Positions 45,947-58,969 of a DNA stretch of 64,000 bases are shown piece by piece. The position numbers and the translations under genes were made by a program. The notes beneath the pieces were generated by a model that had not been told where the DNA came from, ran no database searches, and saw only the letters and a list, made by a program, of their open reading frames with translations. The stretch comes from Nigrospora sphaerica (lineage: Eukaryota > Ascomycota > Sordariomycetes > Amphisphaeriales > Apiosporaceae). The stretch lies in NCBI GenBank assembly GCA_018287875.1, contig JAGVVL010000011.1:1-64000 (forward strand). The letters run 5' to 3'. Positions within the stretch are counted from its first letter, which is position 1. Every line of letters starts with the position of its first letter.

Positions 45947-46747
45947 GGCTGAACCCGTGCTGGAAATGCCTATACGGTAGCGCAGGTCACAGTCACCGTG
46001 GACGCCGGCAGCTATGTACCGGTTTAGTCGCCTGGCAATGCAGACGGTAAGGCACCCGCCCTCCCATGATCCAATTGGCCGGAGAGCCGGCATAGGATGG
46101 CCGTCATTTGTCTCCACTGGAGTAGGTCGGACTGATCCAAAACAGCAAGGTCGATGCCTGAACCGCCCGCTTTTGAGTGTCCGAATTTCGTGCTTCCTAA
46201 TCGGGATCCATGCCGGGTATCACCGCCTTTGGGGGTCCGAACAGGGGCCCCCTGGCCCGAGGTGTCCACAACAACACCGCATCCCTGCATTCTGTGCTCC
46301 CTACCCGGGACCGGGAGTGTCCATTCCTCCTGCGGCATTGCGCTTTCACAGCACCCTTTTTTCGACCTCTGTAACTTAACTTGTACGCAAGAAGCTCATG
46401 TAATCACATTCCCCGTAGGCTACGTCAGGTACTCATCAGGAAAGAGAACGAATCAGACCTGCATATGACTAGTGATGGGTCGAATGTACGATCCACGCCA
46501 ACACAAACCATCGAGTTTCTGATAGTCCGTTCACATACCGTTCACCAAATGTTGCTCATTGATACGTTTCATTAGGACTCATGCCCCAAACTGCGCGTGT
46601 GCAGGGCAGTGATGAATACATTGAAGCCGGAGGGACCTCGCAATTTCCACATGGTACCCTTTGTTTCAGTAATGACTATCATGTTAATCCTGTACACCAG
46701 ACTCTCCTTCGTCCGGCGGCAGCCAAAGGCACCGTGCCTTTCCACTT
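45947..46747. other. Spacer between acyltransferase 2 and the SDR gene
   Basis: No gene recognised. It holds the promoter of acyltransferase 2 and the 3' region of the SDR gene. No CGG-N3-CCG site is visible; a near form CGG-AGA-GCC is at about 46080. Confidence 0.45.
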
Positions 46748-47527
46748 TCAAGCCTGCGGGAAATTTCCATCGAATCTGATACAGGACCCATTCGCCGTTG
46801 GCGCTATATCAGGTCGTGAAAGAAACACGCAGTACTGAGCAACACCTTCCACAGGGACGGGCGTCGCTGCGCCTGGGTTTCCAGGAACGTTGGCCTTGGA
46901 CTTCTGAAACAAGTCGTGATGCATTCCAGTGGCGAAAGCATCGGTTATGTTGGTTCCGGCCATCCCACCAACGAGAAGGGTTATCGAGTAGATGCTGTGA
47001 GGGCCGTAGTAGGCCGCCGTATTTTTGGATAGGCCCACTATGGCATGCTTTGAGGCTGTGTAGGCCGCACCGGCCATGAATCCTTCAATTCCGGCCGTCG
47101 AGCTGATGTTTATGATGGTGCCACCGCCTTTCTGTGTCATCATAGCCTTTACCGCCGCTCGAGAGGTATAGAAGGCCGCGGTGACATTAACATTGAAGAC
47201 CCTGTGCCACATGTCTTTAGATAGGTCGCCCACCGGGGAGAAGTCATCCAGGATGCCGGCGTTGTTGACCAGCACGTCGACGGCGCCAAACTGGGTGATG
47301 GAAGCGTCGAAAAGGCCACTAACAGCACTGTCGTCCGTGATATCCACGTGGTGGGCGAGGAATCTGCCCTCGTATGCCGCCGACAATTCCGCCGTTACTG
47401 CGTCCAGCCGGGTCTGGTTGATGTCGCAGAAGACCACGTTGGCCCCTTCGCGGAGGAAGGCTTCCCCAATACACCTTCCTAACCCGCCACCAGAACCTGT
47501 GACGACGACAGTCTTCGATGCAGCCAT
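46748..47527 (-). CDS. Short-chain dehydrogenase/reductase
   Basis: A classical SDR of 259 residues in one intact, intronless frame. TGSGGGLG near the N-terminus is the NAD(P)-binding glycine motif, DI follows for dinucleotide binding, and NNAG marks the central fold. Ser in NISSTAG with YTASK gives the catalytic Ser-Tyr-Lys set. It would interconvert an alcohol and a ketone, most likely on a P450-hydroxylated diterpene. It lies between acyltransferase 2 and P450-3 on the same strand. Beside GGPPS this is the other cluster gene with no frame break. Confidence 0.92.
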   Translation of the reverse strand: MAASKTVVVTGSGGGLGRCIGEAFLREGANVVFCDINQTRLDAVTAELSAAYEGRFLAHHVDITDDSAVSGLFDASITQFGAVDVLVNNAGILDDFSPVGDLSKDMWHRVFNVNVTAAFYTSRAAVKAMMTQKGGGTIINISSTAGIEGFMAGAAYTASKHAIVGLSKNTAAYYGPHSIYSITLLVGGMAGTNITDAFATGMHHDLFQKSKANVPGNPGAATPVPVEGVAQYCVFLSRPDIAPTANGSCIRFDGNFPQA

Positions 47528-47897
47528 TGTAGGAGTTGAGTTGAACGGTGTGAACAGCTTAAACGGTATAGGACACCGTCGCTGCGATTATGAAGACAAG
47601 CTAAAGGAAGTTTCTCATCAATTAATAGAAGAATGGATTCTGAACTGAAGGGATAGAAAAGGGGAGAAGGGGCGGAAGGAAAGAGTCCAGTAAGGTTACA
47701 TAGTCACTCCAACGCCCGGAGCAATTCCTTTAAGGGAAATATTCCCCAAATGCCACTCAATTGGGACTAGCCTACATGACTAATTCAACGCCGAACAGGA
47801 CCAAGTCGAGTCCTCCGGCCGTCTAACCCGTCCTTTCTCTCGGATTCACCAGTGGAGGCTGGGACCGTTGCCTAGAAACAAAAAGTCTTGCAGAATT
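47528..47897. other. Spacer between SDR and P450-3
   Basis: Promoter of the SDR gene and 3' region of P450-3. No other feature seen. Confidence 0.45.
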
Positions 47898-49752
47898 TCA
47901 TTCTCGTGAAACAGGCGTCAGGTGCACATTCAACGGGGGCTTGTCCCAGAGAATGTAGACTTTTTGATTTTCGGCCCAGTTGTCGCTTCCCTCGGCAAGG
48001 CGCATGTCGAAACTCCACAGCAACCGAGATATGATTATACGCATCTCGGCATAGGCAAGGCTATTGTCGGGTGGTGTGTCAGCGGAGCGGAGAAATTGAG
48101 GAAGCATGGAAATATGCCCAGTGCTAGGACAGTGTATGTTCCGTTGCCACTCACTTCTTGCCAAGGCAATTGCGGGGGCCATAGGAAAACGCCTGGACAG
48201 CATCTCTGCGGTCGTCTTTGTACCGTGCGTCTCCCAGCCAGCGCTCAGGAATAAACTTTTCCGGGTCCTTAAAATAGTTCGGATTGTGGAACATCGGCCA
48301 CATCCATATATCGAGAATCGTCTTCGAAAACATTAGCAATCCAGGCCATCGCTCAGCTTATTCTTATCCAAGTGTGGCCATCGTGTGGAGTATGAGAAAG
48401 GGGTCTTACGCCTTCTGGGACATGCCCGCCAAATAGAATGTTCCCCCTTCGGTGTGATTCGTGGGTTGCAGCTGGGAACGGCAGGGAAAACACGTAAGCC
48501 TTCTTGGATGCAAGCATCTAAGTAGGGAGATTTTGTACGCTGAGGACGTCGATCTCATCCTCGGACTTGAATGCCGTCCTGATTTCGTTGGTGAGCCTCT
48601 GCAGTGCGTCCGGTGTCTTGCAAAGATAAAACAGTTGGCCAGATAATGCGCTAGCAGTCGTTTCAGAGCCAGCAATCACAAGAATAGAGCTGTTAGTATA
48701 GATCTCGTCCCGGCTCAGTGACTATATGTTCCATCTAATGAGCGGTCTAACATCTCACTTCGGCCTACCTAGGAGGTACGTACCATATGTTCATACTTGC
48801 GCATCATTGCATCCATAAGGTCAAGCCGGGCGGTGTTAGAGGCAAGCCTTTTGTCGACCAATGTCCGTGTCATCTTATCATGCTCGGCCACCTGTTTTAT
48901 TAGTTCCCTGGGAGCGAAGAACTTCATTACCTCGGCCAATATTGGAAATTGCGCAAGGGCATATCCCTGGGCCGCAATCATGACGTTCTCGAAGATCAGC
49001 GACACCCATGGATGGTAGCTCCCACCTTGCAGCGATCCAAAGGGCTCCCCGAAGGCGAGGTCGCCTACAATGTCAAAGGTCGTATAGTTGAGCCACATGA
49101 CCATGTCGACGGGCTTGGAGCCCCCTCGCCGTATTTTCGGATTTGCTGCATCAAGAGATTGACATACTCTTGGATCACCACCTGCTGCTCCTTAATGGCC
49201 TGAGCAGAAAAGCTATGGGACAGAATACGCCGTTGGCGACCGTGGTTCTCGCGATCGGCTCCGAGGACGTAGCGGTTCCCGTAGATGTAGAAATTAGGAG
49301 CTTTCGGATTCTCCTCGATTCTTCCCTTCGAATGCCCCATCACTTCGTTCCAGGCCTCAGGGGCATTCAGAGACAAACGATTCGGTGCTATGCGGACGAT
49401 CGGACCGTACTCTTCATGGAGGCGAGCAATACGGCGATGGCCATCGCCAGAGATATAGGCTAACGCATTTGGGATTTGGGATGCAGCGTTGAGAGTCGGT
49501 CCCGGATACCTTGCCAGCGGGTGGAAATACACGACGTAGATCGTGTTGGATACCCAGTAACCAATACCCTGGGAAATGATTAGGTTCAAGCAGTACTTGC
49601 AACTGGAGACGCCAGCCACAACGACCGTGGCATAAAGTGTGGTCAATGGCGGTGTTGGAACTTACAAGCGCAACTGCCAGCATAAGCAAAGGCGAAAGAG
49701 AAGATGGGCTTGCTAAATGGAGCCGGTCACCGGCGGAACCAAGCTCGGCCAT
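47898..49752 (-). CDS. Cytochrome P450 monooxygenase, CYP65-like (P450-3)
   Basis: A third haem oxygenase, different in type from P450-1 and P450-2. A start at 49752 (MAELGSAGDRLHL) gives a hydrophobic anchor interrupted by an intron. A start at 49646 would shorten it and is the alternative. YFHPLARYPGP is the conserved N-terminal proline region. The I-helix is IAGSETTAS and the K-helix is EGLR. PERWL precedes the haem site FSYGPRNCLGK, after which a 96-nt intron leads to LAYAEMRII. Frame breaks fall in G/C runs at 49121-49125 and 48525-48527, with a third near 48443-48447. It is transcribed away from the PKS gene across a shared promoter. Confidence 0.83.
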
Positions 49753-50487
49753 GCTACTTTGTGAGGTGGGTCTTTTGAAAACTGTGGTGACAAGGTCTGA
49801 GCCGTCGATAAATCAACTAAACGTGTTAGATCTCTTCTGGTTCAAGTGATACCACATGGCAACAATTTTATACCACGTTGTGTGCGATGGCACGACGGGG
49901 TTTGAGTGCCTGCTACGTATGTATGTACTTTAGGAGCGGGTGGATATTTCCGTTCTTGGGTGTCCGGACAGGGCCGTCCGATTCCGTCATAGCCTTTCGG
50001 ATTCCGACGAGGCAGCGAACCACCTCGTACTTCTAAGCTCCGTTTACCGCTAAAACAGTGCATTTTTTATACTCGGCCAAAAAGATTCTTGTTCCGCAAC
50101 CCAACGTTTCATTACAACCCGGAGGTTAGTTAAGAACCCGAAGCGTTTCCAAAAGAAGATGCGACTAAATCAAAGTGCAGGGTGTTGCGCTACTTGCTTG
50201 GAATCTGACGTCTCATCCGGACCAGTGTTGCTGGGGACGGCTCCACGCACCGCTCCACACTTTATATTCCTGACGCTAATGAAGCGAACCGGCAACTGGA
50301 GCAGAATAGTCACTTCTCCCGGCACAAAACAACTCTGAATGACACCCAGACTCGCAACACTATTCTCTCACAAGAGGATACAACAAGTTGCAAGGAGGAC
50401 CTATATTTGCCACGCCTCGACTGAGTCCGGCGACCGCACAGAAACCGACTGGCGGTGCACCTGTTGCTTCCCTGAACAACACTAACT
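49753..50487. promoter_or_regulatory. Bidirectional promoter of P450-3 and the PKS
   Basis: About 0.7 kb between divergent starts, with CGG-ATT-CCG at 49998-50006 and a TATA-like TTTATATTCC near 50258. It is the PKS counterpart of the diterpene synthase-GGPPS promoter and carries the same type of inverted CGG site. Confidence 0.5.
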
Positions 50488-53400
50488 ATGGCATCACTAT
50501 TGAATCAAGAAGATCCGGATGCTATTGCTATCGTGGGATTGTCTTGCAGGCTTCCCGGGACAGCATCCACGCCCGCCAAGTTCTGGTCCCTCCTGGAAAA
50601 AGGACAGTGTATGAAAGATACCCCTTCCCGTACCGCCACCTCGCACTGTAACTAAAACCCATGGTAGCTGCGTTCCGGCAAAAGACACGATGGAATCGAG
50701 ATGGGTTTCATAACGCTAACCTCGATCGTCTGAACACGTTCACGGCAGATGGAATTCACCTGCTGGACGAGGACATTTCCTTGTTTGACTCGGCATTTTT
50801 TAACATGACTCAGGAAGAAGCGGCGGCCATGGACCCGCAGCAGCGCCTGATTCTCGAAGTGAGCTACGAGGCTATAGAGAACGCAGGCATTACGACGGAG
50901 AGCCTCTCGGGTTCGCGGACCGGCTGCTGGGTAGGCGCCATCAATACCGACTGGCTCCAGTCCTTAGCACGGAGTCCCGACGATGCGCCCAGGTTCATGT
51001 ACACCGGTACGGCGCCCGAGTTCCTCTCTAACCGCTTGTCTTGGTTCTACAACTTGAAGGGCCCCAGTATGACCGTCTTCACTGCTTGCTCGTCCGGCCT
51101 GGTGGTACTGCATCAGGCTTGTCAGAGTCTGCTGCAGGGGGAGTGTGACACTGCCTTCGCTGGCGGTGTGAATCTCATCTTCGACCCGTCACCATCCATG
51201 GCACTGTCGGGTCAGCACTTCCTTGCCCCCGACGGCCTTTGCAAGACGTTCGATGCGTCTGGGAACGGCTACGGCCGAGGTGAAGGATGCGCCGTCGTGG
51301 TGTTGAAGCGCGTGCGCGATGCCCTGCGGGACAACGACGACATTCGCGCCGTCATCCGAGGGACCGCCGTCAACCAGGATGGCAAGACGAATTCCATCAC
51401 GGCGCCATCTATCGATGCGCAAGCCTCTCTGATTCGTGCGACGTACGAGGCAGCGGGGCTCGATTTTCGCGAAACAAGCTACTTCGAGGCACACGTGCGT
51501 TTGTGAGCCTTCCTGTGGCGGCTGATCTGGACCCTAACACAACATTTAGGGCACCGGAACGGCTCTGGGAGACCCCATAGAGGCGAGGGCGGTAGGAGAC
51601 ACGCTGGGTGCATCACGCGAGCCCCAGTCACCGCTGATAGTGGGAGGAGTCAAGCCCAATGCGAGTATTTGCCCTACCCTATGCGCGCCACAGGTGATGA
51701 TGTCTTTTGTGCGACGGCTGACACTGAAGAAAATAACAGATTGGGCATACCGAGGCTGTTGCCGGTCTCGCCGGGTTAATAAAAGGCGTTCTAATGCTCG
51801 AGAAAGGGATGATACCCCCAAACATTCATCTGGAAACCCTTAACCCATCCATTCCATTCCATAACCTTGGTCTGCGAGTCCCAAGACAATTGGAGCCGTG
51901 GGTCACTGATGGCGACATTCGGCGGCTGAGCGTCAATTCCTTTGGGGCCGGCGGAACGAACGCCCACGCCATTATTGAAAGCTTCTCGACATTCTCCCGG
52001 CAGGCTCGGATAGCGCATGAAGATGCAGTCCCGACGCCCGCAGCACCCAATCAAGACAGACCTAGAATCTTCCACATCAAAGCGCACGATAAGGACGGAG
52101 TTCAGCGCCAGCTAGGGCGCCTACGAGAGCACCTGGAAGCATACCCCGGCGTCGAGGACGGCAAAGGGGCAGAGGGCGCGTACCTGGAGAGACTGTCCTA
52201 CACGCTTGCCGAGCGACGTTCTCACCTCCCTTGGGCCGGGCATGTGGTGGCCTCGTCACTTAGTGGGCTTCGGGCGGCGCTGGAAGACACCGGCCTGGTG
52301 TTACCTACCAGGGAGAAAAGTCAGGAACCCCGCCTAGGCTTCGTCTTCACCGGCCAGGGAGCACAATGGCCGAGAATGGGGGCCGAGCTCATGGGGGACA
52401 AGGATTTTGCCGAGAGTGTCATGGCTGCTGATCTGTTCCTCCAAACCGAGATGGGATGCTCCTGGTCTGCTTCGGAAGAACTCGGGCGTGAGGCAGCATG
52501 TAGCAACATGGACGATCCGGCCTACGCACAGCCACTCACCACAATTCTCCAAGTTGCTTTGGTCCAGATGCTCCATTCCTGGGGCATCGCGCCGTCTTCG
52601 GTGGTGGGTCACTCCAGCGGCGAGGTGGCGGCTGCGTACTGCGCCGGTGCCATCTCCCGCGAGGACGCCTGGAGGATCTCGTATACTAAGGGCGTCGCCT
52701 TCTCTCGGATGGCTCAGGAATCGGGAAATGCCAAGGGTGCCATGCTGGCGGCCGGCTTGTCGGTAGAAGGAGCCCAGCCGTACATCGAAGCCGTGAAACC
52801 GGGCCGCGTCGTCGTGGCCTGCATCAACTCAGCCGAGTCTGTCACGCTTTCAGGCGACGCCGAAGCTGTCGAGTCCCTGCATGATATGTTGAACAGGGAC
52901 TGTGTCTTCTCGCGTCGCCTCCGCGTCAAGACAGCATACCATTCGCACCATATCGACAGGGCGAAACCCCATTTTGTCATTCCGCCGCTGCGGCCGCCGG
53001 CGGCGCGCGTGGCGGACCGGCGTATCTACTCGACAGTCTCGGGGCGCCTCATGAACCAGCGCCAAATGGCCACGCCGAGATATTGGTGGGACAACCTGCG
53101 GATGCCCGTTCGCTTCTCCGACGCCTTTGCGGGCATGGTGGCCGGCGGCGTCGACATTGTGGTCGAGATCGGCCCGCACTCAGCGCTCCAGGGGCCCATT
53201 GGCCAGATCGTGAAACAGGCCGGCGCCAAAGGCATTGAATACCGCCCGCTGTTATCTCGCGGCCGGAACAGCTGGGAGGCTGCTCTGGACTGCGCCGGCT
53301 TTCTCATCACTCAGAGTGTCCCCGCCCGTATGGCACGCATCAACGGCTACGAGGCGTCGAGCTGCAAGCCCCTCACCGACCTGCCTCCCTACGCGTGGAG

Positions 53401-56400
53401 CCACGCAAATTCGTTCTGGGCCGAGCCGCGCCTCAGCTACGAGCTGCGCAACCGGGCGCAGCCGCGCCGCGACCTCATCGGCGCGCCCATGCCCTCGGTT
53501 GTGGCCAGCACGTGGGTTTGGCGGGGGCACCTGCGGCCTTCGGAAGAGCCGTGGATCCTGGACCATCGTATCGAGAACCAAGTGCTCTATCCCGCCGCCG
53601 GCTTCCTCTGCATGGCCATTGAGGGCGCCCACCAGCTTGCGGATGCGCAGAGAGCTATTTCGGGTTTCACTATCCGAGACTTTAACGTCGAGGCGGCGGC
53701 CTTGGTCCCTGCTGACGGCAAAATAGAAGCGTCCTTGATTTTGCAAACTGCCGCTGGGAGCAAGGGTACTGGCGGATGGCTTCGCTTCTCTATTTCTACC
53801 CTGGCCAGCGCCGACGAGGGGTTCCGGCAGAACTGCGAGGGCTTGATTCGTGTCACATACGAGGCTGAACCGGGGTCCCATCCGGCTTCAGAGGCAGACG
53901 CTCACGCCGAAGGGTGCCGCCGCGAGTACCAAGAGACGAGAGAAACGCTCTGCATCTCCGCCCAGGATGCGCGCGCTTTCTACGGCAGCTGCTATCGGCT
54001 GAACCTCAACCACGGGCCGGCGTTCCAGGTGCTCAGCGACATCCGCCGCGGCCGGCAGCACATGAGCGGAACTATCACGGTGCCGGACACGGGATCGACC
54101 TTTGTGCCTCCCGGCCGCAAGGCCGGCGCGTCCCGGCCGCACGTGGTCCACCCCATCACGCTGGACGCCTTGGTGCAGTGCGCATCTCCGGCCGTGACCC
54201 AGCCACCGCTGCGGCGGGCCCTGATGATGCCCAGCGGCCTGGCACAGCTACATGTGCGGGTCAACGTGCCGTGGCGAGCAGGGACGGTGCTCCACACGTG
54301 CACGGCAACGCGCCGCCATGGTCTTTGCGACGCTGTGGCCGATGGTCTCGCGATGGCCGAAGATCTGTCCGAGCCTCTGCTGGAAATGCGCGGGCTGCGC
54401 TGGACCCCCGTTGGCGATGTGGCCGCGCCCGAACAGGAAGAGGCCGAGTCCAGGCAGTACTGCCACAGACTGGAGTGGCTGCCCGCCGTCCGGGCCATGA
54501 CCGACGGCCAAATGCAGGCCTGGATGGAAGAGCTGTCTCCAGAGCTGCGGGTTCAACAGGTACGTCACAACAGCGGTCGCTTCTCCCTTTATGTAGTCGA
54601 GAGCCCGGCGTGCTAACAAGAATTGATTCACGCATAAGGTTATGTCATCGATGGCTTTGGAATGCCCGGGACTGTCGGTTCTGGATCTGGTCACGCCGGC
54701 TGCCAAGGACGACACAACGGACAAAAACATGCCACCGCTCGGGTCCCTTTTTGACCTTCCTGCCTGCAAAGTAGCAGGAATAGAGCCGCCGCTAACGAGT
54801 GTGTATACGTGTGCCTATATGACCGCAGAAGCGGCGGAACAAGCCTCGACTCGGTGGAGCGCGCAGCTTCCAGGCGCGTCTTTCATACACTTCGACCCGG
54901 TCCAAGACCCGCCACCCACTGCTCCTTTTGACCTCATCGTCTGCCGCGGTGGGGCCCACAAAGGGATGGCCGCGTCCCTTCACAAACTTCTAGCTTCCCG
55001 TGGGCGTTTTCTCATACTGACTTCTCTTCAAAGCGACGATGAACAATGGGCCGTGAGCCTGGAACCGTCCAGGGATGCAGTGGTAGATCCTGATTCAGTA
55101 TCGAAGCCAGCGGGTCACTCCATCGCCATAATCCAGAGGCGGAGTGATTGCGCGTTCGCAAACCAGCTTGCTCGCACACTCGAAGCGGATACGCAGGCCA
55201 AAGTCCAGAGGTTTCGCTGGGACGAACCGCTGCCGTCCTTCACCGACCAGACAAGCGTGGTGTGCCTAGCCGAGCTCGACGAGGCCTTGCTCGAGCGGCT
55301 TGAAGACGCGGACTTCGCCAAACTGCAGCGCCTTCTAGCAGGCGACGCGCCAATCTGGTGGCTGACGGCGCTGGAGGGGCCGGCCGCAGCGGTGGTGACG
55401 GGCGTTGCGCGCGTGCTGCGGTCGGAGCGCGACGGTTTCGCCTTCCGCACCGTGCACGCGGGTCCGGAGATCCTGGGACGCGCCGCTCCGGGCGAGGGGG
55501 CCCGGCGACGACGAAAGAGGCGTGCTGCGTCCTGGCCGCCGCCATCCGCGATGCCGAGGCCGGCGAGATGGAGTACGTCCTCCGCGGCGGGCGGCTGCAC
55601 GTCGTGCGCCTCGTCGAGCAGCCGGCCTGGAACCGTGAGATCAATGACGTGGCGGCCGCGCGGCTCGTGCCCACGCTCCCCGGCGAGATCGGCATTCCCC
55701 TGCGTCTGGGAATCAAGGACGTGGGCACCCTCGACGGGCTGCGCTTCGAGGCCGATAGGAGCCCAATCACGCTACTCGGCGACGACGAGGTTGAGGTCGA
55801 GATCAAGGCGACAGGAGTGAAGTAAGTCCTGCCCCGTCTCTGATCCTGCTCTTCCTTTGCCCTAACCCTATTATCGCCGACCGTTTGGATCGTCTGCTAA
55901 CCAGAGTGCCCCAGTTTCCGAGACGTGATGACTGCGCTTGGCGAGCTTCCCGACGAGGTTCTCGGCCGCGACGCTGCGGGCTTCGTAGTGCGTACGGGCG
56001 GTGCGGTCCGAGACCTCAAGTCTGGGGATCGAGTCTGCTTCACGGCGCCCGGGGCGCACGCGACGCGGCTGGTGGTGCCGGCCACGGCGTGCCAGACGCT
56101 CCCGGAGGGCATGTCGTTCCACGAGGGCGCAGCGCTGCCGCTGGTGGCGACAACGGCCTACTACGCGCTGGCGGAGCGAGCGCGGCTGCGGCCGGGACAG
56201 ACGGTGCTCATCCACGCGGCCGGCGGTGGCGTCGGCCAGTGCGCCGTGCAGGTGGCGCGGCACCTGGGGCTCGACGTGTTCGCCACCGCCGGGTCGCCGG
56301 CCAAGCGCGCGCTGCTCCGCGACCGCTACGGCCTCTCCGACGACCGCATCCTCCACTCGCGGGACGCTAGCTTCGCCACTGCCGTCCGCCGGGCGACGGG

Positions 56401-57946
56401 CGGCCGCGGCGTTGACTGTGTTCTTAACCAGCTCGCCGGCGAGCTGCTGCGCGAGAGTTGGAACTGCCTCGCGCCCTGGGGACCTTTGTCGAGCTGGGCA
56501 TCAAGGATGGGCTCGATAACAACGGGCTCGAGATGCGTCCTTTCGTGCGCGGCGCCAGTTTCGTGGCCATCAATATCGCCGAGATGTGGGATTCGGACCG
56601 CCCAGCCCTGGAGGCCGCCTTTGCCGGTGCTTTTGATCTGGTCCGCCGGGGTGTCATTAAACCCCTCCCCATCGTCACCTTCCCCTTTGCCGAGGTCACC
56701 TCCGCCTTCAAACTGCTCCAGACGGGCCGACACCTGGGGAAAGTCACGCTATCTCTCGAGGACGAAATCCCGGTGCCGGTACTGAAGACGGCCAGCAGCC
56801 TCGCGCGCCTGGCGCCGGACCGGTCCTATTTACTTGTCGGTGGGCTGGGCGGCAGGGAGGAGCATGTCGAAGCTTCTTGTGGCCTGTGGTGCCCGGTATC
56901 TCTGCTACCTCTCGCGGGCTGGAACGTCGTCATCGGAAGCCAAGAGGCTCGTGGAGGAGCTAGAGTCGGCCGGGGTGCAAATCTGGATTACCGAGTGTGA
57001 CGTCTCCGATGCAGCGGCGCTTGCTGCTGCCGTACAGGCCGTGCCAGAAGGGATGCCGCCCATTCGGGGCGTGATACAGAATGCCAGCGTCCTGCACGAT
57101 GCCGTGTTTGCCAACATGACATTTGCGCAGTGGAAAGAATCTTTGCGGCCTAAGATCCGGGGATCATGGAACTTGCACGAGCTCTTCCAGGGGGACGTGG
57201 ATTTCTTCGTTATGCTCAGTTCCTTCTCGGGCATATTCGGGAATCCCGGCCAGGCCAACTACTGCGCCGGCACCAACTACCAGGATGCATTGGCGCACTA
57301 CCGGAGGGCGCGCGGGCTCAAGGCCGTTAGCCTGGACCTCGCGGCGGTGCGCGACGTGGGAATGTTCGCCGACCGCCTGAACGCTTCTGCTGTGGACGGC
57401 GGCGTAGCCGCCCGCTGGCAAGCGGTGGCTGTCGGCGAGAGCGAGTTTCACACCATGTTAGCTCTGGCCCTCCGCCAGGAGATGGGCGATGACCAGGGCA
57501 CCACCAACCCGCAGATCGTGGCCGGGTTCAAGGCCGACGCTGGGCAGTGGGCCGACACCTTTGCCAAAGACCCCAAGTTCTCCGCCCTCCGTCGCCCGAA
57601 GTCGTCTCTGCCCGCCGGTCAAGCGGCCACGGATTCACCCGGCCAGCAGTTAGCGAGCGCGAAAACGACGGAGGACCGCGTACGCATCGTATGTGGTGCC
57701 ATCTCTGGGGTCTTGTCTCGGTCCCTACAGGTGCCGGCCGAAGAAATCGACCAAGGTCGCCCTCTTTACACCTACGGCGTTGACTCTCTCGTGGCTGTGG
57801 AGATGAAGAACTGGATTACCAAGGAGTTTAAATACGAGACATCGGTCCTGGAAATTATAGCTCACGTGCCTATAGTACAGATGGCTCGAAAGATCGTAGC
57901 AGGGAGTCGACTGGTCGTGATTAGCACGGAAGAAGCAACCCACTAA
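50488..57946 (+). CDS. Highly reducing type I polyketide synthase (KS-AT-DH-degenerate MT-ER-KR-ACP)
   Basis: It builds a reduced acyl chain from malonyl units. Exons: 50488-50608, 50668-51494, 51550-51660, 51740-54559, 54639-55821 and 55915-57946. KS has TACSSGL (Cys), EAH/GTGT across a splice site and N/IGHTEA across another. AT has GHSSGE. DH has LDHRIENQVLYP and HPITLDALVQ. Around 54640-55100 lies a methyltransferase-like remnant without a clear SAM glycine motif. ER has HAAGGGVGQ. KR has VGGLGG and a YCAGTN active site with an upstream Ser. ACP has GVDSLVAVE. No thioesterase or reductase follows, so release needs a partner. The corrected length is about 2360 residues. Frame breaks: G runs at 55496-55500 and 56478-56481, and two missing bases near 56854 in the KR glycine motif. 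The donor at 51661 is GC, not GT. Confidence 0.92.
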
Positions 57947-58969
57947 TCAATCGCCGTTTTCGGCGGGCGTCTCCGGCTCGCTCAGGCCCGTGGATATCAG
58001 GCAGGGTGTAGTCAGAGTGCATAGTTACTGTTTTAACCAAGGGGACTACTAAATAAAACGGGTAGACTACGAGAGAACGCATTTTTCAGGATCATGTTCG
58101 ACTACTTGTTTACATTTAACAGTCTAATAGAAGGTAAAGCTCCATTCCTTGGGTTCTTACCTTGGATCAATGGATCGTGCATCTTGAATCCGCGATCCTA
58201 TGATCCGTTACGCGACCTTCATAACCTCCCCGACTGGGAAGATTCTTTTCTTGCCTTTGGTAATGTTATCCTTGGTTCGATGGAAGCTTTCCTGTGGTGC
58301 CCTTTTATCTCCTTTTGGCTGGTGTGGGCCCCAGCCACTTTTTTAAGATTGGGTCCTCGGTGTCGTAACACTATTACGAGCATGCTTATTACGAGCATGT
58401 AAGGCCGTGCCACGTAGGGATGCGGCCTCTCTTCCAGGGTCCAATTACCACACTTCATTTTAACGCCGGCATTTAAAGGACGGGCCCGGGTCTCGGGGAC
58501 ATTTAAGAAGCCGAACGGGGTGAAGCCAAGTACGACGTTACGCCCGGGATCCGTAAGTCGCTACCCAGCATGTTCTCCCGCGTTTGAATCTTGATCAGCT
58601 TATTTACTACCTGGCCTATTCGACGGAATATGCCGTTTAGTGCCTAAATTAAAATGGGACTCGTTAGGAAGGATAAAGCGCTTGACTCTACATGAGGTGG
58701 CGGATTTCCGGAGAATTCCGTAATGTATCCCTGGACTCGAAGTATGTATTAGAAAATTCACACATCTATTTTTATCTTATTTAAAGCATAATTATCGACA
58801 CTAGACCACTATTGGATTCGTTCTTGCCACAGTCGCTATCATAAATATACATATATAAGGGAGTCACCTCCCTCCTTTCATTCCTGTTTCCTTCCTTCTT
58901 TAATTAATCCATCAACCTCCCTTCACCTTACATATTATTACCTCCCTTCAATAGCCAAATACCCGCATC
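57947..58969. promoter_or_regulatory. Spacer and promoter of the aldo-keto reductase
   Basis: No gene is convincing in this kilobase. CGG-GAT-CCG lies at 58545-58553. A TATA-like ATATATAAGG is near 58851, followed by a pyrimidine-rich leader (58868-58912), as in many well-expressed fungal genes. Confidence 0.5.

Noticed and set aside
58094..58402. Open frame of 102 codons between PKS and AKR
   Set aside because: No domain, no homologous pattern and an overlapping minus-strand frame of similar length; likely chance.
57947..58969. CGG-N6-CCG near 58693 as another regulator site
   Set aside because: Its spacing differs from the five N3 sites and single occurrences of such short motifs are expected by chance.
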